From NCBI RefSeq assembly GCF_016806835.2, contig NZ_CP086111.1:5821471-5885470 (forward strand): 64,000 nt of DNA, in the 5' to 3' direction. The position numbers were made by a program, and so were the translations under genes. Under the pieces are notes generated by a model that saw nothing but the letters and a program-made list of their open reading frames with translations, was not told the origin of the DNA and did not search any database. Shown here piece after piece: positions 42,015 through 51,321 of the stretch. The DNA is from Skermanella rosea (GTDB lineage Bacteria; Pseudomonadota; Alphaproteobacteria; Azospirillales; Azospirillaceae). How positions within the stretch are numbered: the first letter of the stretch is position 1; every line of letters begins with the position of its first letter.

Positions 42015-44183
42015 TCACTTCGCCCGGCGGAGCAGCCGCAAGGCGTTGAGGGTGACCAGCACGGTGGCCCCGGTGTCGGCCAGGATGGCGAGCCAGAGGT
42101 CAGTGACACCGAGCAGGGTGGTGACGAGGAACACGGCCTTGAGGCCCAGGGCGACGGCCACGTTCTGGTGGATGTTCGTCATCGTCGCGCGGGACAGCGC
42201 GATGAGGTCGGCAACCCCCTCGACCCGGTTGCCCAGCAGTGCGGCGTCCGCGGTCTCCAGAGCAACGTCGGTCCCGCCACCCATGGCGATGCCGACATCG
42301 GCCGCCGCCAGCGCCGGGCCGTCGTTGATGCCGTCTCCAACCATAGCGACCGGTGCCCCGACCTTCAGGGCCGCAATCTCGCTCAGCTTGTTCTCGGGCA
42401 GAAGATCCGCCTTGACCTCGATGCCGAGCTTCCGTCCGATGGCCTGCCCGGTTCGGGCATTGTCGCCGGTCAGCATGACGCTGCGGACGCCGAGTTGCCG
42501 GAGTGCCGCGATGCCCCGCAAAGCGTCGGGCCGCGGTTCGTCGCGCAGTGCCATCAGGCCCACCGGCTGTGTGTCGGCCAGGACCACGACGACGGTCTTG
42601 CCCTCGTCCTCCAGGGTGGTGATGCGGTCGGCGGGAAGGTTCCCCGGGCCGCAGCTTTCCACCGCGTGGCGCGGCGAGCCGACCTCGATGAGCTTCCCGC
42701 CAACCACGGCCTGCGCTGCCCGTCCTGGAAGGGCCTTCTGCCCGCGTGCCGGTCGGAGCGGTATGCCATCGCTTGCTGCCCGGTCCAGGATGGCCCGGGC
42801 GATCGGGTGGCTGGAGCCGTTCTCCACGGCCGCCGCCATCCCGAGCAGTGAGCGTTCGTTCCCCGTCAGCGACACCAGGTCGGTCACCTGCGGCCGTCCC
42901 TGCGTCAGCGTCCCGGTCTTGTCGAAGGCGATGGCGCCGACGCGGCCGATCGTCTCCAGGGCAGCACCGCCCTTGATGAGCAGGCCGCGCCGCGCGCCGG
43001 CGGCGATGCCGGAGGTGATTGCGGCCGGCGTGGAGAGGACCAGGGCGCACGGGCACCCGATCAGCAGAAGCGCCAGGCCGCGATAGATCCACGTGTGCCA
43101 GTCCGCCCCGAAGGCGAGCGGCGGGACCAGCACGGTCAGTACCGCGACCAGGATGACGAAGGGCGTGTACCGCGCGCTGAACCGCTCGATGAAACGCGCC
43201 GTCGGCGACTTGGACGCCTGCGCTTCCTCGATGAGGTGGATGATGCGGGCGATGGTGTTGTCAGCCGCCGCCCGCGTTACCCGGACCTGCAGTGCGCCGG
43301 TTGCGTTGATGCCGCCCGCGATGACCGCTGAGCCGACCTGCTTGGGAACGGGAACCGACTCCCCGGTGACCGGGGACTCGTCCACGTCGGACTCGCCATC
43401 GACGACCTCGCCGTCGGCTGGGACGCGATCACCGGGCCGGACGAGCACCACTTGTCCAATTTCCAGGCGCGACGCCGGAACCTCGCGGGCGATCTCCCCG
43501 TCGATCACGAGGGCGGTTCGTGGCACGAGTGCTGTCAGCGCTTCGATGCCGGACCGGGCTGAGCCCGCCGCAACACCCTCCAGGAGCTCGCCGACGGCGA
43601 ACAGCAGGACGACGATCGATGCCTCGGCCGTCTCGCCGATGATGAGTGCTCCCGCGGTGGCGATCGACATCAGCATCTCGATGCTGAAAGGCGAGCCAAC
43701 GCGGGCCAGGGCCAGTGCTCGACGGCCGAACACAACTAGCCCCACGAGGGCGGCGGGGACCAGGGCATAATCCCCCAGAGATGGGGCAAACCAAGAAACC
43801 AGAAAGCCCACGGCGACGAGGAGCCCGATCAGGCCGGTCAGTCGGGCCTTGGGCGTCCACCACCACGGCTGCGTCGCGGGAGCCGGGACGTCGGTGTCCG
43901 TCTCGCCTTCAGCCACCACCCGGATGCGGTCCATGTCCTCGATGCCGAACCCGAGGCTCCGGATCGTGCCCTCCAGCCGCTCACGGGGTGTCGCGGCCTC
44001 GTCGAGCCGAAGCTTCAGGACCTGGGAGTGATAGCTCAGGCTGACGTCCTCGATGCCCGGGAGGCGGCCGACGGCCGTCTCGATCTTGGTCGCGCAGCTC
44101 GGGCAGTCCATGCCCGCTACCTTGTAGCGAAGAGCGCTTTTGCCCTCCGCCGCTACCTGCCCGATGTGTGCCTCGTCCAGCAT
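42015..44183 (-). CDS. cadA: Zn/Cd/Pb-exporting P1B-type ATPase (CadA/ZntA-like)
   Basis: 722 aa from the ATG at 44183 (RBS GGGGAG); an ATG at 44201 is also in frame. One HMA domain with MDCPSCATKIE (about 24-34), membrane helices, the actuator motif SPVTGESVPV, transport-site CPCALVLSTP (about 375), phosphorylation loop DKTGTLTQG (about 424) and the HP locus SSHPIA. CPC with this TM context and the MerR/lspA neighbours points to Zn, Cd or Pb. Transcribed from a MerR-type promoter shared divergently with the merR gene. Confidence 0.9.
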   Translation of the reverse strand: MLDEAHIGQVAAEGKSALRYKVAGMDCPSCATKIETAVGRLPGIEDVSLSYHSQVLKLRLDEAATPRERLEGTIRSLGFGIEDMDRIRVVAEGETDTDVPAPATQPWWWTPKARLTGLIGLLVAVGFLVSWFAPSLGDYALVPAALVGLVVFGRRALALARVGSPFSIEMLMSIATAGALIIGETAEASIVVLLFAVGELLEGVAAGSARSGIEALTALVPRTALVIDGEIAREVPASRLEIGQVVLVRPGDRVPADGEVVDGESDVDESPVTGESVPVPKQVGSAVIAGGINATGALQVRVTRAAADNTIARIIHLIEEAQASKSPTARFIERFSARYTPFVILVAVLTVLVPPLAFGADWHTWIYRGLALLLIGCPCALVLSTPAAITSGIAAGARRGLLIKGGAALETIGRVGAIAFDKTGTLTQGRPQVTDLVSLTGNERSLLGMAAAVENGSSHPIARAILDRAASDGIPLRPARGQKALPGRAAQAVVGGKLIEVGSPRHAVESCGPGNLPADRITTLEDEGKTVVVVLADTQPVGLMALRDEPRPDALRGIAALRQLGVRSVMLTGDNARTGQAIGRKLGIEVKADLLPENKLSEIAALKVGAPVAMVGDGINDGPALAAADVGIAMGGGTDVALETADAALLGNRVEGVADLIALSRATMTNIHQNVAVALGLKAVFLVTTLLGVTDLWLAILADTGATVLVTLNALRLLRRAK

Positions 44184-44243
44184 GGTGCTCCCCGTGAACA
44201 TCGGAAGGCGGATGCCGCCGCCGCCTGAGTGTGCTAAACATGG

Positions 44244-44264
44244 ACCCTGTAGCAGCTACAGGGT
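44244..44264 (-). promoter_or_regulatory. MerR-family operator/promoter of cadA
   Basis: Perfect 10-bp arms ACCCTGTAGC and GCTACAGGGT around one base. Read on the minus strand it lies between a -35 TTGACC (overlapping its left edge) and a -10-like CATGTT, separated by 19 bp. This overlong spacer is what MerR-type activators need to untwist. It sits between divergent cadA and the merR-like gene. Confidence 0.85.
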
Positions 44265-44273
44265 CAAGGGGAG

Positions 44274-44687
44274 ATGTCGGAAAAAATCATGTCGGACGAT
44301 CACACCATCGGCGCGCTGGGCAAGCTGACCGGCGTGAATATCGAGACCATCCGCTACTATGAGCGGATCGGCCTGCTGCCCGAACCGGCGCGTAATTCGG
44401 GCAACTACCGCGTCTACGGCGACACGCACGTCCGGCGGCTGACGTTTATCCGCAAGGCACGCGACCTCGGGTTCCCGATCGAGGCGGTGCGCCGAATGCT
44501 GGCCCTGTCGGACCAGCCAGACCGGCCCTGCGGCGAGGTAGACGCCCTGGTCGTCGAGCAGATGCGCGAGGTTGAGCGCAAGATCGCGGATCTGGAGCGG
44601 CTCCGGGCGGAACTCGACAGGCTCGCCCACCAGTGCCGCGGCGGGCTGGTTTCGGACTGCCGGATCATCGAGGCGTTGTCACCGTGA
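44274..44687 (+). CDS. MerR-family Cd/Zn/Pb-responsive regulator (CadR/ZntR-like)
   Basis: 137 aa. N-terminal winged helix (IGALGKLTGVNIETIRYYERIGLL), dimerisation coiled coil, and metal ligands Cys in RPCGEVDALV (about 83) and HQCRGGLVSDCRII (about 121 and 129), the spacing of CadR/PbrR/ZntR rather than of CueR, which ends differently. The ATG at 44274 follows GGGG A/G-rich sequence; an ATG at 44289 is an alternative. It is divergent from cadA and the palindrome at 44244-44264 is its evident operator. Confidence 0.88.
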   Translation: MSEKIMSDDHTIGALGKLTGVNIETIRYYERIGLLPEPARNSGNYRVYGDTHVRRLTFIRKARDLGFPIEAVRRMLALSDQPDRPCGEVDALVVEQMREVERKIADLERLRAELDRLAHQCRGGLVSDCRIIEALSP

Positions 44688-44699
44688 GGCGTAAGGCGG

Positions 44700-45047
44700 C
44701 TAACTGGTTGTTTCCCGCTCGCCATAATTACCGCAGACGCGCACGCCGCACGCCGTGTCTGCCAGCAGCTCATCGGCCAAACGCAACAGCTGTTCGATCC
44801 GCTCATCGCCGAGTCGGTAATGCACGAACCGACCGCGCGTTTCGGCGCTTACCAGGCCGCACTCGCTCAGGCAACGCAGGTGGTTCGAGACGTTGGGCTG
44901 CGAAGGGCCTGTTACTGTCACGATGGCGCTGACATGCAGCGGCCCCTGACGCAGCACCTGGAGGATCGCCAGACGCGATGGATCGGCCAGCCCACGGAAC
45001 AGCTTGGCCTGGAGTTGAGAGGTGCGGATTACAGTTTCTGACGCCAT
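44700..45047 (-). CDS. ArsR/SmtB-family repressor, CmtR-like
   Basis: 115-aa winged-helix repressor (GPLHVSAIVTVTGPSQPNVSNHLR recognition region). The Cys pair in HLRCLSECGLV lies in the recognition helix, the alpha-4C arrangement of CmtR, and DTACGVRVC near the C-terminus may supply a further thiolate. CmtR senses Cd or Pb. It is divergent from a (now truncated) HMA-CDF exporter gene with a palindromic site in between. Confidence 0.85.
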   Translation of the reverse strand: MASETVIRTSQLQAKLFRGLADPSRLAILQVLRQGPLHVSAIVTVTGPSQPNVSNHLRCLSECGLVSAETRGRFVHYRLGDERIEQLLRLADELLADTACGVRVCGNYGERETTS

Positions 45048-45098
45048 GCACCTTGTTTAACAGCTCGACATATGGGTCGCCACTGATATGCTTCATCG

Positions 45099-45116
45099 TA
45101 TCACCAGCTGCTGATA
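45099..45116. promoter_or_regulatory. Putative ArsR/CmtR operator
   Basis: Imperfect 18-bp palindrome TATCACCAGCTGCTGATA in the 80-bp gap between the divergent ArsR-like repressor gene and the HMA-CDF gene, 12 bp before the latter's start codon. Assigned from symmetry and position. Confidence 0.55.
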
Positions 45117-45127
45117 TAACGGGTGTC

Positions 45128-45487
45128 ATGACTGCCACCACCAGCTCCCCACCTGAAACCGTCCGTTACCGCGTCACCGGGATGGATTGCCCATCCTGCG
45201 CCGCCAAAATCGAGAAGGAGACTCGGAGGGTCGGCGGGGTGGAGGATGTGAAGGTGTCCATCGCCTCGCAGATCATGACGCTGCGCCTGGTGAATGGCGA
45301 GCGGTTGCCGGAAATCGAACGCGCGGTCGCCGGCCTCAGCTACCAACTCGACCGGCTGGACGTCGCCCGCCCCCAGGCGGCAAGGGATGACGATGACGAC
45401 GAGCTGCCCAAGGACCTCAGCCACATCACACCCGGCCACAAGCAGGCGCTGTGGATCGTTGTGCTGCTCAATGTCGGCTACGGTGCG
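45128..45487 (+). pseudogene. HMA-domain CDF exporter, truncated by IS66 remnant
   Basis: ATG at 45128. HMA domain with VTGMDCPSCAAKIEKE (about 17-30), an Asp-rich linker, then the first membrane segment of a CDF-like exporter (KQALWIVVLLNVGYG). At about 45485 the frame passes without a stop into IS66 transposase sequence (VTLAFCWSHSRRQF). The remaining five helices and metal sites are missing and no downstream half was found past the IS66 remnant. The adjacent CmtR-like regulator has thus lost its probable target. Confidence 0.8.
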
Positions 45488-46191
45488 GGCGCCGTCACCC
45501 TCGCGTTCTGCTGGTCACACAGCCGTCGGCAGTTCTTCGAAATTCACCAGTCAAGCCAGTCGCCGATCGCCGGCGAGGTGCTCCGGCGGATAGCTGAGTT
45601 GTACCGCATCGAAGATGAGATCCGGGGGCAGCCGCCTGATGTCCGGCGGACGGTTCGTCAGGACAGAAGCAGGCCGAAGGTCGAGGCGCTCAAGGTCTAC
45701 CTGGAGGAGCAATTGGCACGCGTCTCCGGGACGTTGGGGTGGAGGGCCCCCAACGCCGGTGGCCAAGGCGATCCGCTACATGCTGAGGCACTGGGCCGGC
45801 CTGTGCGTCTTCCTGAACGACGGCCGGGTCGAGCTGGACACCAACAGCATCGAGCGCCTGCATCGGATCGTGGCAACGACGCGGAAGAACGCTCTGTTCG
45901 CCGGGGCGGACTCCGGCGCCCGATCCTGGGCGATCTTCACCTCGCTGATCCAGAGCGCCAGGATGAACGGCCTCAATCCGTTCGAATACCTGAAGGATGT
46001 GCTCGAGCGCATCGTGTCCAGCGACGTCAAGGCCCATCAACTCGACTGTCTGCTACCGTGGACCTGGAAGACTCAGCAGGCCGGTCGCCAGACAGTTCAG
46101 GCAGCCTGATACAACTCCCGTTCAGGAAACCATCCCACCAGTGTCGCGCGCGACCATCCTCTCGGCAACGTGGTCAGCAGATGACGCTTAC
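45485..46191 (+). mobile_element. IS66-family remnant (3' part of transposase and right end)
   Basis: C-terminal part of the IS66 TnpC transposase: LAFCWSHSRRQFFEI, then after a frameshift near 45738 AKAIRYMLRHWAGL, FLNDGRVELDTNSIER, RKNALFAGADSGAR, and the conserved end LLPWTWK, stopping at 46109. The right terminus CAGCAGATGACGCTTAC ends at 46191 and fits IS66 ends (GTAAGCG reversed). The left half with tnpA/tnpB is absent, so this is a deletion derivative fused to the exporter gene. About 240 bp to 46434 hold no recognisable gene. Confidence 0.85.
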
Positions 46192-46434
46192 AGAAGATCC
46201 GCCTAATGTGGGGCCGGGCCTTGACCTGCTGGCGCCACCTGGGTTTGGAGGCTGCACAACACTCAGGGAGCATGACTTGGAAAAAGGGGCTTGGTGCTTG
46301 TGCACCGGGAGTGCGGATGGCCTGAACTTAACTGATTATTGAAGCCGACAAGGAAATCGCTACCTTGAAGTGCATCGGTGGTTGTTAGGAATTGTTGTGA
46401 AGGCAAAACCATGCTTTATGATCTCTGCTTCATT

Positions 46435-46701
46435 CTAACGGGTCCCTTTTTGGTCGTGCGGCGGCGCGGGCATCTTTCCGTCGGGCTTCCTCAACTGCCA
46501 GTCCGGCTGACCCTCCAGGTTGGTTCCGTGGCACGACGCGCAATGCTGGACATAGACGGCCTTGCCCAGCGTCACCTGGGCGGCATCGGTCGGATCGGCC
46601 CGGTCGCCGCCCGGCATCAGGATCCAGGCCACTGCGCCTCCGGCGACGAGGAGGGCCAGTGCGGCACTCCACATCCATATCACAGATCGATGCCGCGTCA
46701 T
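46435..46701 (-). pseudogene. Membrane-anchored cytochrome c, C-terminally truncated
   Basis: From the ATG at 46701: N-terminal anchor (SVIWMWSAALALLVAGGAVAW), then a class I cytochrome c start with GKAVYVQHCASCHGTNLEGQ (CxxCH). It proceeds to KMPAPPHD and then reads QKGTR and stops at 46435, where full-length homologues continue for about 80 residues including the distal Met ligand. The missing end suggests the same rearrangement that brought in the IS66 remnant. Confidence 0.75.
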
Positions 46702-46961
46702 CCGATCACGAACATCTGCGGTTCGCCGCTGTCGCCGAAGGTAGAGGTGACGAGTGGCCTTATCCTTGGTCCTTCCATGCTCGGTGAGCCGGCCGGTATG
46801 CCGAGCAGCGAGTTGCCCCAAATGGCAGAGCATTCTGCCAGCAGTCGCTTGACCGCCGAGGCGAAGACGTGGCTCTCGACCACATAGCCGTCAATCAGCA
46901 TCATGCGGCAGCCAACGAGTTCCATCTGGGCGGCCTGACCGTCACGCGGGTTATCTCTCAT
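46698..46961 (-). pseudogene. DUF411 metal-binding protein, N-terminally truncated
   Basis: 87 aa from the ATG at 46961 (TAATG overlap with the glucan phosphorylase stop). ELVGCRMMLIDGYVVESHVFAS and PAGSPSMEGPR are the C-terminal signature of DUF411 (in full proteins SCHTAxVDGYVVEGHVPA and GSPGMEG). The N-terminal half with the CGCC metal motif and signal peptide is missing, so it cannot be a normal periplasmic protein. DUF411 genes are common in copper islands next to c-type cytochromes. Confidence 0.75.
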
Positions 46962-48706
46962 TACGGCCTCGCGAAGTAAGCCTGGACGGCGTAGCTCTTC
47001 ATCATCCGGTGGCTGTTGAAATAGCTTCCGATCTTGGACAGGGATTGTTTCATCATCCAAACCCACCGATCCCTGTCGCCGTAATAGAGGGGAAGCACGG
47101 TGCGCTCCAGCTTGACGTAAAGCTCCTCGGCGTCGTCACCTGCCGTGCCGAGCGCGGTGTCGCCGATCGCCCAGCCGGTCACACCCTCGATGCACGCTTC
47201 CAGCCACCAGCCGTCGAGCGTACTAAGGCACAGGACACCGTTCAACGCTGCTTTCATGCCGCTGGTCCCGGACGCCTCGAGGGGCGGCAGCGGGGTGTTC
47301 AGCCAGATGTCCGAGCCGGAAACCAGGGCGTGGGCGAACTCCATGTCGTAGCCGGGAACAAACGTCATCGGGATGTCGCCTGCTAGGTCGCGGATGTGGC
47401 CGTGGATCTCCTGGATCAGCTGCTTTCCCGGTTCGTCCCGCGGGTGCGCCTTTCCCGCCATGACCAGCTGGAATGGGAACAAACGACTGATCGAACGCAG
47501 ACGCTCAAGGTCAGCGAACAGGAGATCCGGACGCTTGTAGGCGGTCATGCGCCTGGCGAAACCGATCAGGGGCCGCTCGGGCGTCATCGCCACTCCTGTT
47601 CTACGTTGTATCTCTTCAAGGAGGGCGTGCTTGGCCTCCTGATGCGCGGCGCAGACCTCGGTATTCGGCAACTGGTCCGCCCGGACAAGGAGCTCTGGTT
47701 CGAGGCCCCAGCCCGGCACGGCTCCATCGAGAAGACGGGCAAGGCCAGGGTGAACCCAGGTGGCGGGGTGAACTCCGTTCGTGACGGCCGAAATCCGATA
47801 GCCTGGGAACAGGTGTCTCGTCGTTTCCGCATGTCGTCGCGCGACGCCGTTGACGTAGCCGCTCAGGTTCAGAGCCAGCCTGGTCATGTTCAGGAGGTCC
47901 GGACCGCCCAGCAGCCGCAGCTGATCGATGCGGATGAAGTCGCCAAGGACACGTTTGACGTCCTCGTAGTCGAACCGGTCGTGTCCGGCCTCGACGGGCG
48001 TGTGGGTAGTGAACGCGCATCGTGCCCGTACATGGGCGACATCGAACAGGCACTGCGCACACAGGTCCTGGTCGAAGGGTGCGTCGGATGGGCAATCGTC
48101 CGGCCGCTCATTGGCGACGGGATTGGGGGTCCTTCGAAGAAGCTCGACGGCCAGGAGCGCTGCATGGCCCTCATTGAGGTGGTAGAACTCAATCTCGAAG
48201 CCCAGGGCGCGCAGCATGCGAGCGGCGCCGATGCCCAGGACCGTCTCCTGCCTCAGCCTGTGGACGGCATCACCGCCGTACAACCTATCGGTGATCCGGC
48301 GGTCATCGGCGTTGTTTTGATCGACATCGGTGTCCAGCAGGATAACTGGGACATCGCCCCCCAGGGGGCTTTCGACGACATGGAGCCAGGCGCGGGTCCA
48401 AACCGGCCGACCCTCGATCTCGACTGCAATCATCGCATCGAGCGGGACCGCCCAGTCTGCTGGAATCCATGGGTCCGGATGATCGACCTGCCGACCGTCC
48501 GGAGCGATCTCCTGCCGGAGATAGCCCTCTCTGCTCACCAGGGTAACGAGAACCACGGGCAATTCGAGGTCCGCGCACGAACGCGCCACATCCCCGGCCA
48601 GGATGCCCAGGCCGCCGCTGTAGGTGTGGATCTCAGGCTTGATCGCGATTTCCATGGAAATATAGGCAATCCGGGAACGTTCGATGAAGGGATCCAGGCC
48701 AGTCAT
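46961..48706 (-). CDS. glgP: Alpha-glucan phosphorylase, short form
   Basis: 581-aa glycogen/maltodextrin phosphorylase of the short bacterial-archaeal type. Recognisable parts: AYISMEIAIKPEIHTYSGGLG at the N-terminus (active-site loop), FYHLNEGHAALL, CAFTTHTPVEAGHDRF, NGVHPATW and the C-terminal EASGTSGMKAALNG with the PLP-binding Lys. It releases glucose-1-phosphate from alpha-glucan. It appears intact between two truncated genes and the copA gene; a role in metal resistance is not obvious, though energy supply under stress is possible. Confidence 0.9.
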   Translation of the reverse strand: MTGLDPFIERSRIAYISMEIAIKPEIHTYSGGLGILAGDVARSCADLELPVVLVTLVSREGYLRQEIAPDGRQVDHPDPWIPADWAVPLDAMIAVEIEGRPVWTRAWLHVVESPLGGDVPVILLDTDVDQNNADDRRITDRLYGGDAVHRLRQETVLGIGAARMLRALGFEIEFYHLNEGHAALLAVELLRRTPNPVANERPDDCPSDAPFDQDLCAQCLFDVAHVRARCAFTTHTPVEAGHDRFDYEDVKRVLGDFIRIDQLRLLGGPDLLNMTRLALNLSGYVNGVARRHAETTRHLFPGYRISAVTNGVHPATWVHPGLARLLDGAVPGWGLEPELLVRADQLPNTEVCAAHQEAKHALLEEIQRRTGVAMTPERPLIGFARRMTAYKRPDLLFADLERLRSISRLFPFQLVMAGKAHPRDEPGKQLIQEIHGHIRDLAGDIPMTFVPGYDMEFAHALVSGSDIWLNTPLPPLEASGTSGMKAALNGVLCLSTLDGWWLEACIEGVTGWAIGDTALGTAGDDAEELYVKLERTVLPLYYGDRDRWVWMMKQSLSKIGSYFNSHRMMKSYAVQAYFARP

Positions 48707-48787
48707 TGCTTTTCTCTCTTACAGAAGCGACGTGGACGACCGACACCCAGCCGGATCAGGCGGAGAACCGATCGCCCGGTCAGGGGT

Positions 48788-51184
48788 CTAGAGCTTGACC
48801 GTTCGCAGGCGCAGCGCGTTGCCCACCACGGATACCGAACTCAGGGCCATGGCCGCGGCCGCGATGATGGGCGACAGGGTCCACCCGAACAGCGGATAGA
48901 AGACGCCCGCGGCGACCGGCACGCCGAGCGCGTTGTAGACGAACGCCAGGAACAGGTTCTGACGGATGTTGCGCATCGTCGCCCGGCTCAGGACCCGCGC
49001 GCGGGCGATGCCGGCGAGATCGCCCTTGACCAGGGTGACGCCAGCACTCTGGATCGCGACCTCGGTGCCGGTGCCCATCGCGACGCCGATGTCCGCTTCC
49101 GCCAGCGCCGGGGCGTCGTTGACGCCGTCGCCCGCCATCGCCACCACGCGGCCCTGTGCTTTCAGGCGCTTGACGACCTGGTTTTTGTCCTCGGGCAGAA
49201 CTTCGGCCTCGACGTCATCAATGCCGAGCTTGCGGGCCACCGCCTCGGCGGTGGTCCGGTTGTCGCCGGTCAGCATCACGATCCGGACGCCGTCGGCCCG
49301 CAGCGTCTCCAGCGCGTGCGGCGTGCTCGCCTTGATCGGATCCGCGACCGCGATCACGCCGCCGGGCCTGCCGTCGATCGCGGCGAACAGGGCCGTGGCG
49401 CCCTCGCGCCGGAGGTCGTCGGCGCGCGCCTCCAGATCACCGAGGGTGATGCCCTGGTCCTGCATCATCCTCGCGTTGCCGAGGGCCACCGTTCGCCCGC
49501 CAACCTTGCCGACCACACCCTTGCCGGTGACGGAGTCGAAATCGACGACATCCTCCACTGGCACGCCCCGCTCCTTGGCGGAGGCGACGATGGCCGCGGC
49601 CAGGGGGTGTTCGCTGGACCGTTCCAGGCTGGCCGCCAGCGACAGGACGGTTGCCTCGTCCATGCCCGGGGCGGCGACCACCGCCGTCACCCGGGGCTTG
49701 CCCTCGGTCAGCGTGCCGGTCTTATCGACGACCAGCGTGTCCACCTTCTCGAACCGCTCCAGCGCCTCGGCGTTCTTGATCAGCACGCCCGCGGTGGCGC
49801 CTTTCCCGACGCCGACCATGATCGACATGGGCGTGGCGAGACCGAGCGCGCAGGGGCAGGCGATGATCAGGACCGACACGGCCGCGATCAGTCCGTAGGC
49901 GAAGGCGGGAGTCGGTCCCCAGATCGCCCAGGCAATGAAGGACAGGATTGCGATCACGACGACCGTCGGGACGAACCATCCGGAAACCACGTCGGCGAGC
50001 CGCTGGATTGGCGCCCGGCTACGCTGGGCCTCGGCGACCATGGTCACGATCCGGGACAGCATGGTGTCCGCACCGACCTTGTCGGCGCGCATCACCAGGG
50101 ATCCTGTCTGGTTCACCGTGCCGCCGATCACCTTGGAGCCGGGTTCTTTTGCTACCGCCATGGACTCGCCGGTCACCATGGATTCGTCCACGGCGCTGCG
50201 ACCCTCCAGCACCTCGCCATCGACGGGCACGCCCTCTCCGGGGCGGACCCGCAGCCGATCACCGACATGAACGACCTCGAGCGGCACCTCCTCGTCCTCG
50301 CCGTCTACTCGGATGCGGCGCGCTGCCTTCGGCGCCAGGTTCAGCAAGGCTTTGATGGCGCCACCAGTCTGCTCGCGCGCCCGGAGTTCCAGAACCTGCC
50401 CGAGTAGCACCAGCACGGTAATCACGGCTGCCGCCTCATAGTAGACTGATACCAGACCCTCAGCACTGCGGAAACCTGCCGGGAAGATGCCGGGCAAAAA
50501 GGTCGCGACGAGGCTGAACAGGTAGGCGACGCCCACGCCCAGAGCTATCAGGCTGAACATGTTCAGGCTGCGGTTCACGAACGACCGCCACCCCCGCTCC
50601 AGCAGCGGCCAGCCGGACCACAGGACCACCGGCGTTGCCAGCAGGAACTGCAGCCATAGGGATGTCTGAGGGGAGATCAGGGCGTGGAGCCCGAGACCCG
50701 GCAGATGGGCGCCCAGCTCCAGAAGGACCAGCGGCACTGTCAGGGCGGCTCCGATCCAGAACCGCCGGGTCATGTCCACGAGTTCGGGATTAGGTTCACC
50801 CTCGACGCCGCCCGTGACGGGCTCCAGGGCCATGCCGCAGATCGGGCAATTGCCCGGTCCTTCCTGGCGGATCTCCGGGTGCATCGGACAGGTGTAGATA
50901 ACCCCCGGCTTCGGTGCGGGATGACCCGCCTGCTCCGCTGCGGCCGGTTTGGCCGCTGGTTTCAGGTACTGCTCCGGATCAGCGGCGAACTTGTCGCGGC
51001 ATCGTGCGGAGCAGAAGTGGAAGATCTCATTCCCGTGCCGCGCGTGATACTCTGTTTGTTCGGGATCCACCGTCATGCCGCAGACGGGGTCCTTCACCGT
51101 CGCCCGGTTCACGTGACCGGCTTGATGCCCGGTATGATGATGATCATGGTCATGATGTTCATGGCCTCGATGCAGGTCGGTCAT
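48788..51184 (-). CDS. copA: Cu(I)-exporting P1B-type ATPase with YHS and heavy-metal-binding N-terminal domains
   Basis: 798 aa, RBS AAGGAG. His-rich start ([13 protein letters not shown]), YHS domain with [11 protein letters not shown] and FHFCSARC (about 30-75), then a small metal-binding domain YTCPMHPEI...CPICGMALE (about 97-122) instead of HMA. Core motifs: actuator [14 protein letters not shown] (about 443), DKTGTLTEG (about 485), [10 protein letters not shown]. The [10 protein letters not shown] form and the CueR-type promoter 85-110 bp upstream indicate Cu(I) export to the periplasm. Confidence 0.92.
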   Translation of the reverse strand: MTDLHRGHEHHDHDHHHTGHQAGHVNRATVKDPVCGMTVDPEQTEYHARHGNEIFHFCSARCRDKFAADPEQYLKPAAKPAAAEQAGHPAPKPGVIYTCPMHPEIRQEGPGNCPICGMALEPVTGGVEGEPNPELVDMTRRFWIGAALTVPLVLLELGAHLPGLGLHALISPQTSLWLQFLLATPVVLWSGWPLLERGWRSFVNRSLNMFSLIALGVGVAYLFSLVATFLPGIFPAGFRSAEGLVSVYYEAAAVITVLVLLGQVLELRAREQTGGAIKALLNLAPKAARRIRVDGEDEEVPLEVVHVGDRLRVRPGEGVPVDGEVLEGRSAVDESMVTGESMAVAKEPGSKVIGGTVNQTGSLVMRADKVGADTMLSRIVTMVAEAQRSRAPIQRLADVVSGWFVPTVVVIAILSFIAWAIWGPTPAFAYGLIAAVSVLIIACPCALGLATPMSIMVGVGKGATAGVLIKNAEALERFEKVDTLVVDKTGTLTEGKPRVTAVVAAPGMDEATVLSLAASLERSSEHPLAAAIVASAKERGVPVEDVVDFDSVTGKGVVGKVGGRTVALGNARMMQDQGITLGDLEARADDLRREGATALFAAIDGRPGGVIAVADPIKASTPHALETLRADGVRIVMLTGDNRTTAEAVARKLGIDDVEAEVLPEDKNQVVKRLKAQGRVVAMAGDGVNDAPALAEADIGVAMGTGTEVAIQSAGVTLVKGDLAGIARARVLSRATMRNIRQNLFLAFVYNALGVPVAAGVFYPLFGWTLSPIIAAAAMALSSVSVVGNALRLRTVKL

Positions 51185-51268
51185 TGCCGCTCCTTATCAG
51201 ATGCTTGATGCCGGCGGCCTGGGCTGGATACTCCCCTCTCGGGCCGTCGAACACTTGCTCTAGCCTCC

Positions 51269-51289
51269 ACCTTCCAACGATTGGAAGGT
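51269..51289 (-). promoter_or_regulatory. CueR-type operator/promoter of copA
   Basis: ACCTTCCAA-N3-TTGGAAGGT palindrome. On the minus strand the -35 TTGACC overlaps it and GAGGCT follows after a 19-bp spacer, the geometry of CueR/HmrR-activated promoters. It lies in the gap between the propeller-like gene on one side and copA on the other and points to copA. Confidence 0.85.
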
Positions 51290-51321
51290 CAACAGGATTT
51301 GCGGGGACGATTTGATCGACG

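Noticed and set aside
44978-46342. A single 454-aa gene combining HMA and downstream sequence
   Set aside because: The frame is a chance fusion: HMA-CDF start to about 45485, then IS66 transposase, then out-of-frame sequence.
47396-50407. 1003-codon open frame on the plus strand
   Set aside because: It runs antisense through the glucan phosphorylase and copA genes, which have unmistakable family motifs; its own translation shows no domain and is typical of high-GC antisense frames.
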